Origin: JBFJVD01 sp041624375
GTDB lineage: Bacteria > Chloroflexota > Anaerolineae > Anaerolineales > E44-bin32
Assembly: GCA_041624375.1 (NCBI GenBank)
Contig: JBFJVD010000158.1
Coordinates: 1-6,943 of the forward strand
Length of the DNA: 6,943 bases
Direction of reading: 5' to 3'
In this document: one piece after another, positions 5,143 to 6,943 of the stretch
Layout of the letters: every line of letters starts with the position of its first letter
Position numbering within the stretch: the first letter of the stretch is position 1
Translations under genes and position numbers: made by a program
The notes under the pieces: generated by a model
Told to the model about the DNA's origin: nothing
What the model saw: only the letters and a program-made list of their open reading frames with translations
Databases searched by the model: none

Positions 5143-5203
5143 GTCTTTCCGGCAGCGAGGTTACCCGGAACTTTTTTCGGCTGATAGACGTCAATGGAGT
5201 TGC

Positions 5204-5221
5204 CAGGCGCAGTTGTGCCTG
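5204..5221 (+). promoter_or_regulatory. Small hairpin upstream of the Yip1-like start
   Basis: CAGGCGC-AGTT-GTGCCTG forms a seven-pair stem, including one G-U, with a four-base loop. It ends 12 bases before the GGAGGG ribosome site (5234-5239). It does not cover the site itself, so any regulatory effect is uncertain. Confidence 0.25.
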
Positions 5222-5233
5222 CAGCTAATCGTT

Positions 5234-5239
5234 GGAGGG
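5234..5239 (+). promoter_or_regulatory. Shine-Dalgarno deciding the Yip1-like start
   Basis: GGAGGG lies six bases before the ATG at 5246. The same frame is open far upstream, including an ATG at 5141 near the transcription start that has no ribosome site. This site therefore makes 5246 the preferred start. Confidence 0.75.
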
Positions 5240-5245
5240 AGTGCA

Positions 5246-6031
5246 ATGACTGAGGCGACATTAACGATGGAGACGCCCGCGCGCGGGTTTGGCGAACGGC
5301 TGCTCGGGGTCTTGCTCCACCCCCGGCAAGAACTTGCGGCAATTCTCTCCGAGGAACGAAGATCCTGGCGTGGGCCGCTTGTTCTGCGCACCGCGACAGC
5401 CGTTGCCCTGGTGTTGATCGCCGCGGCGCTGCTCCCGCCGGCCCCTCCGGCGCTGCCCATATCCGATCCCTCGATCCCTGGCCCGATCTACACCCCTGAA
5501 CAGATGGCACAGATTGAGCAGGCCCTTGCGGCCCTGTCGGGTCCGGTCTTTGTCTATGTCTTTCCTGCGGCGCTGGCGGTGCTTGGCACCTGGGTTGGCT
5601 GGCTTCTCCTGAGCGTCGCCTTGCATGTCCTTTTCACCTGGCTTGGCTCGCCGACGACTGGGCACCGGACGTCAAACCTCGCCGCGTGGGCGCTGGTACC
5701 CTTCATCGCGCGCGATCTCGTCCGGATTGCCTGGACGGTGTTCGCTCGCCAACCGATCCTGCAGCCCGGACTCTCCGGCTTCGCCAGCAGCTCGGCGGAA
5801 GGCGGTCTGTTGTACCTGGGCCTCGCGCTGGCTTTCATTGATCTCTACTTCTTCTGGCAGCTCCTCTTAATCTTTGTGGGTGCGCGCACCGGCGCTGAGA
5901 TCTCCCGCCCGCGTCTGATGGTTGGGTTGCTCTTGCTCGGCGCCGCCCAGCTGGCGCTGCTCGCCTTGCCTTCGTACCTCCTCGCCAGCCTAAGCTCGCT
6001 CTCGCTGGTCCGGCCGTTCTTCTACTACTGA
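5246..6031 (+). CDS. Yip1-family multi-spanning membrane protein
   Basis: 261 residues from the ATG at 5246. The N-terminus reads FGERLLGVLLHPRQELAAIL (about 15-34), an amphipathic stretch resembling the start of bacterial Yip1-domain proteins (a Pro/Arg followed by a hydrophobic-acidic pattern before the first helix). Five hydrophobic segments follow at about 44-63, 100-130, 146-167, 188-211 and 224-247. A Pro-rich loop (PPAPPALPISDPSIPGP, 64-80) separates the first two. The protein ends VRPFFYY. The family has no assigned enzymatic activity. Here the gene is seven bases upstream of an ABC ATPase and under a strong promoter, so it may be an accessory membrane part of that transport or envelope complex. 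It has no transporter signature of its own. Placement in Yip1 rests on topology and general resemblance. Confidence 0.75.
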   Translation: MTEATLTMETPARGFGERLLGVLLHPRQELAAILSEERRSWRGPLVLRTATAVALVLIAAALLPPAPPALPISDPSIPGPIYTPEQMAQIEQALAALSGPVFVYVFPAALAVLGTWVGWLLLSVALHVLFTWLGSPTTGHRTSNLAAWALVPFIARDLVRIAWTVFARQPILQPGLSGFASSSAEGGLLYLGLALAFIDLYFFWQLLLIFVGARTGAEISRPRLMVGLLLLGAAQLALLALPSYLLASLSSLSLVRPFFYY

Positions 6032-6038
6032 GCCTGGC

Positions 6039-6758
6039 ATGACGATCCGCACTGAGCTTCTCCGCAAGACCTACATTATGGGCCGCCAGACGGTACACGC
6101 CCTTACGGGCGTCGACCTTGAGGTGCCAGCTGGTGAGTTCCTTGCGATTTTCGGTCCTTCGGGGTCTGGCAAGAGCACACTGCTGCATCTCATTGGCGGC
6201 CTCGATCGGCCCTCAGCCGGCAGTATTCGGCTGCAGGACCAAGAACTTGGAAAGATGGATGAGCATGAGCTGGCGGCCTTTCGCCGCCGGCATGTCGGGT
6301 TCGTATTTCAGTCGTTCCACCTCATTTCTTCGCTGACGGCGCTCGAAAACGTGGCACTGCCGCTGCGATTCGCCGGCATATCCCGCAGGGAACGACGCCG
6401 CAGGGCGGAGGAGATGCTGGCAAGGGTCGGTATGGACGATCGCATGCACCATCGGCCCGGCGAGCTCTCCGGGGGGCAGCAGCAGCGAGTTGCGATCGCA
6501 CGCGCGCTCATCAACGATCCCGCGCTCCTGCTGGCCGATGAGCCGACCGGCAACCTGGATACCCGGAGCGGCGATCAGGTCATGCAATTGTTCGCCGAGC
6601 TGCATCAACAGGGGAGGACGGTGCTTGTCGTCAGTCACGATGAACGTGTGAAGAGCTTTGCCACCCGCGCCGTCTTCATGCTGGACGGAAAGATCGTTCC
6701 GCCTGATGTCTTCTCTACCATGCTTGCGATGCCATCTGTGCCTTCGGAGGTCTCATGA
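6039..6758 (+). CDS. ABC transporter ATP-binding protein, MacB/LolD type
   Basis: 239 residues, the normal size for a stand-alone nucleotide-binding subunit. Motifs: Walker A GPSGSGKS (39-46), Q-loop Gln91 in FVFQSFHLISSLTALENV, signature LSGGQQQR (143-150), Walker B LLLADEPT (163-170) with catalytic Glu168, D-loop NLD (172-174) and H-loop His200 (VVSHDERV). The FQSFHL...TALENVALPL and ADEPTGNLD patterns place it in the LolD/MacB/FtsE-like group, whose partners are FtsX-fold permeases acting in mechanotransmission or lipoprotein and peptide export rather than classical import. All catalytic residues are present. It starts seven bases after the Yip1-like stop with no clear ribosome site, and its stop overlaps the next start (ATGA). 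No permease is visible; it would be expected to the right of the window. Confidence 0.94.
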   Translation: MTIRTELLRKTYIMGRQTVHALTGVDLEVPAGEFLAIFGPSGSGKSTLLHLIGGLDRPSAGSIRLQDQELGKMDEHELAAFRRRHVGFVFQSFHLISSLTALENVALPLRFAGISRRERRRRAEEMLARVGMDDRMHHRPGELSGGQQQRVAIARALINDPALLLADEPTGNLDTRSGDQVMQLFAELHQQGRTVLVVSHDERVKSFATRAVFMLDGKIVPPDVFSTMLAMPSVPSEVS

Positions 6759-6943
6759 CCCACTTCGCTTCTCACCCACTCGCCCGTTCCGCCTTTCGTC
6801 TGGCCGTCTCGCTTCTGATCCTAACCGCCGGACTGCTCACGGTGCCGCGTCATGTTGCGCTTGCCCAGGCGGAGACCCCGACTCCCACGCCGACGCCGAC
6901 GATCACACCAACGGCTGAGCCGCCGGTTTCCGGCCGGCCGCTG
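6755..6943 (+). CDS. Secreted Thr-Pro-rich protein, N-terminal 63 residues (3' end outside window)
   Basis: The ATG at 6755 overlaps the ABC ATPase stop as ATGA and has a good ribosome site, GGAGG at 6746-6750. The first 63 residues show a signal peptide: basic residues Arg11 and Arg16, a hydrophobic core at about 17-30, and a likely cleavage after ALA (35-37). The mature start QAE is followed by a Thr-Pro linker, TPTPTPTPTITPT (41-53), then AEPPVSGRPL at the window end. The protein is therefore exported, with an extended linker between membrane or cell surface and the following domain. Its place after a MacB/LolD-like ATPase suggests a periplasmic or surface partner of the transporter. The catalytic or binding domain is not visible, so its family cannot be named. 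Confidence 0.8.
   Translation, partial: MTHFASHPLARSAFRLAVSLLILTAGLLTVPRHVALAQAETPTPTPTPTITPTAEPPVSGRPL
6875..6913 (+). repeat. Low-complexity Thr-Pro coding repeat
   Basis: Alternating ACx and CCx codons encode residues 41-53 of the secreted protein. The DNA is imperfectly repetitive, with CCGACG recurring, and could vary in length by slippage. It is a linker typical of exported proteins in several high-GC lineages, including Chloroflexota. Confidence 0.7.

Noticed and set aside
5033..5194. 54-residue N-terminal extension of RuvB from an ATG at 5194
   Set aside because: The extra residues have no RuvB similarity. They would cover a TATAAT box and the opposing promoter, and the GTG at 5032 gives the normal family length.
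4688..5245. Long in-frame extension of the Yip1-like gene into the ruvB region
   Set aside because: The frame is merely open on the strand opposite ruvB, as is common at high GC. The GGAGGG site and near-consensus promoter place the start at 5246.

Overview
This is a gene-dense chromosomal window of about 60% GC (judged by eye). It holds housekeeping genes plus the start of an envelope or export operon, and I see no mobile element, CRISPR array, tRNA or rRNA. The gene set suggests a Chloroflexota-type bacterium, perhaps near the Thermomicrobia. The clues are a 6-phosphofructokinase combining GGDGT and PKTIDND, an orphan HypE/PurM-like gene, a ruvB-DUF2905-queA cluster, and a Yip1-family protein followed by an ABC ATPase and a secreted protein with a Thr-Pro linker. 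The lineage is an inference from gene content, not from a marker gene.

Layout. Positions 1-1493 (+): the 3' end of an unrecognised gene overlaps pfkA by four bases (ATGA). Positions 1506-5032 (-): a leftward block reads ruvB, a DUF2905 small membrane protein and queA, with three-base gaps between them. After about 210 bases of non-coding DNA it continues with an AIR-synthase-like (PurM/HypE superfamily) gene, which converges on pfkA with only 12 bases between the stop codons. Positions 5033-5245: a divergent control region with a -10 box for ruvB leftward and a near-consensus promoter rightward. Positions 5246-6943 (+): a Yip1-like membrane protein, a MacB/LolD-type ABC ATPase, and the start of a secreted Thr-Pro-rich protein cut by the window end, all tightly spaced.

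The most interesting stretch is 2545-2737, between queA and the AIR-synthase-like gene. On the minus strand it carries, in order, a TTGACA/17 bp/extended -10 promoter touching the queA stop codon, a hairpin starting at the predicted transcription start, a strong Shine-Dalgarno sequence, a 17-codon open frame (MSKSDRTCAAASLLVLS), a long GC-rich hairpin whose 5' arm lies inside that frame, and a second, terminator-like hairpin just before the gene. The arms can pair in mutually exclusive ways, as in a leader-peptide attenuator. This is the best candidate here for an undescribed regulatory system.

Functionally, pfkA is glycolysis, ruvB is Holliday-junction branch migration and queA is queuosine tRNA modification. 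The role of the AIR-synthase-like protein is unknown. The rightward operon probably builds an ABC-type envelope complex whose permease would lie beyond the window.
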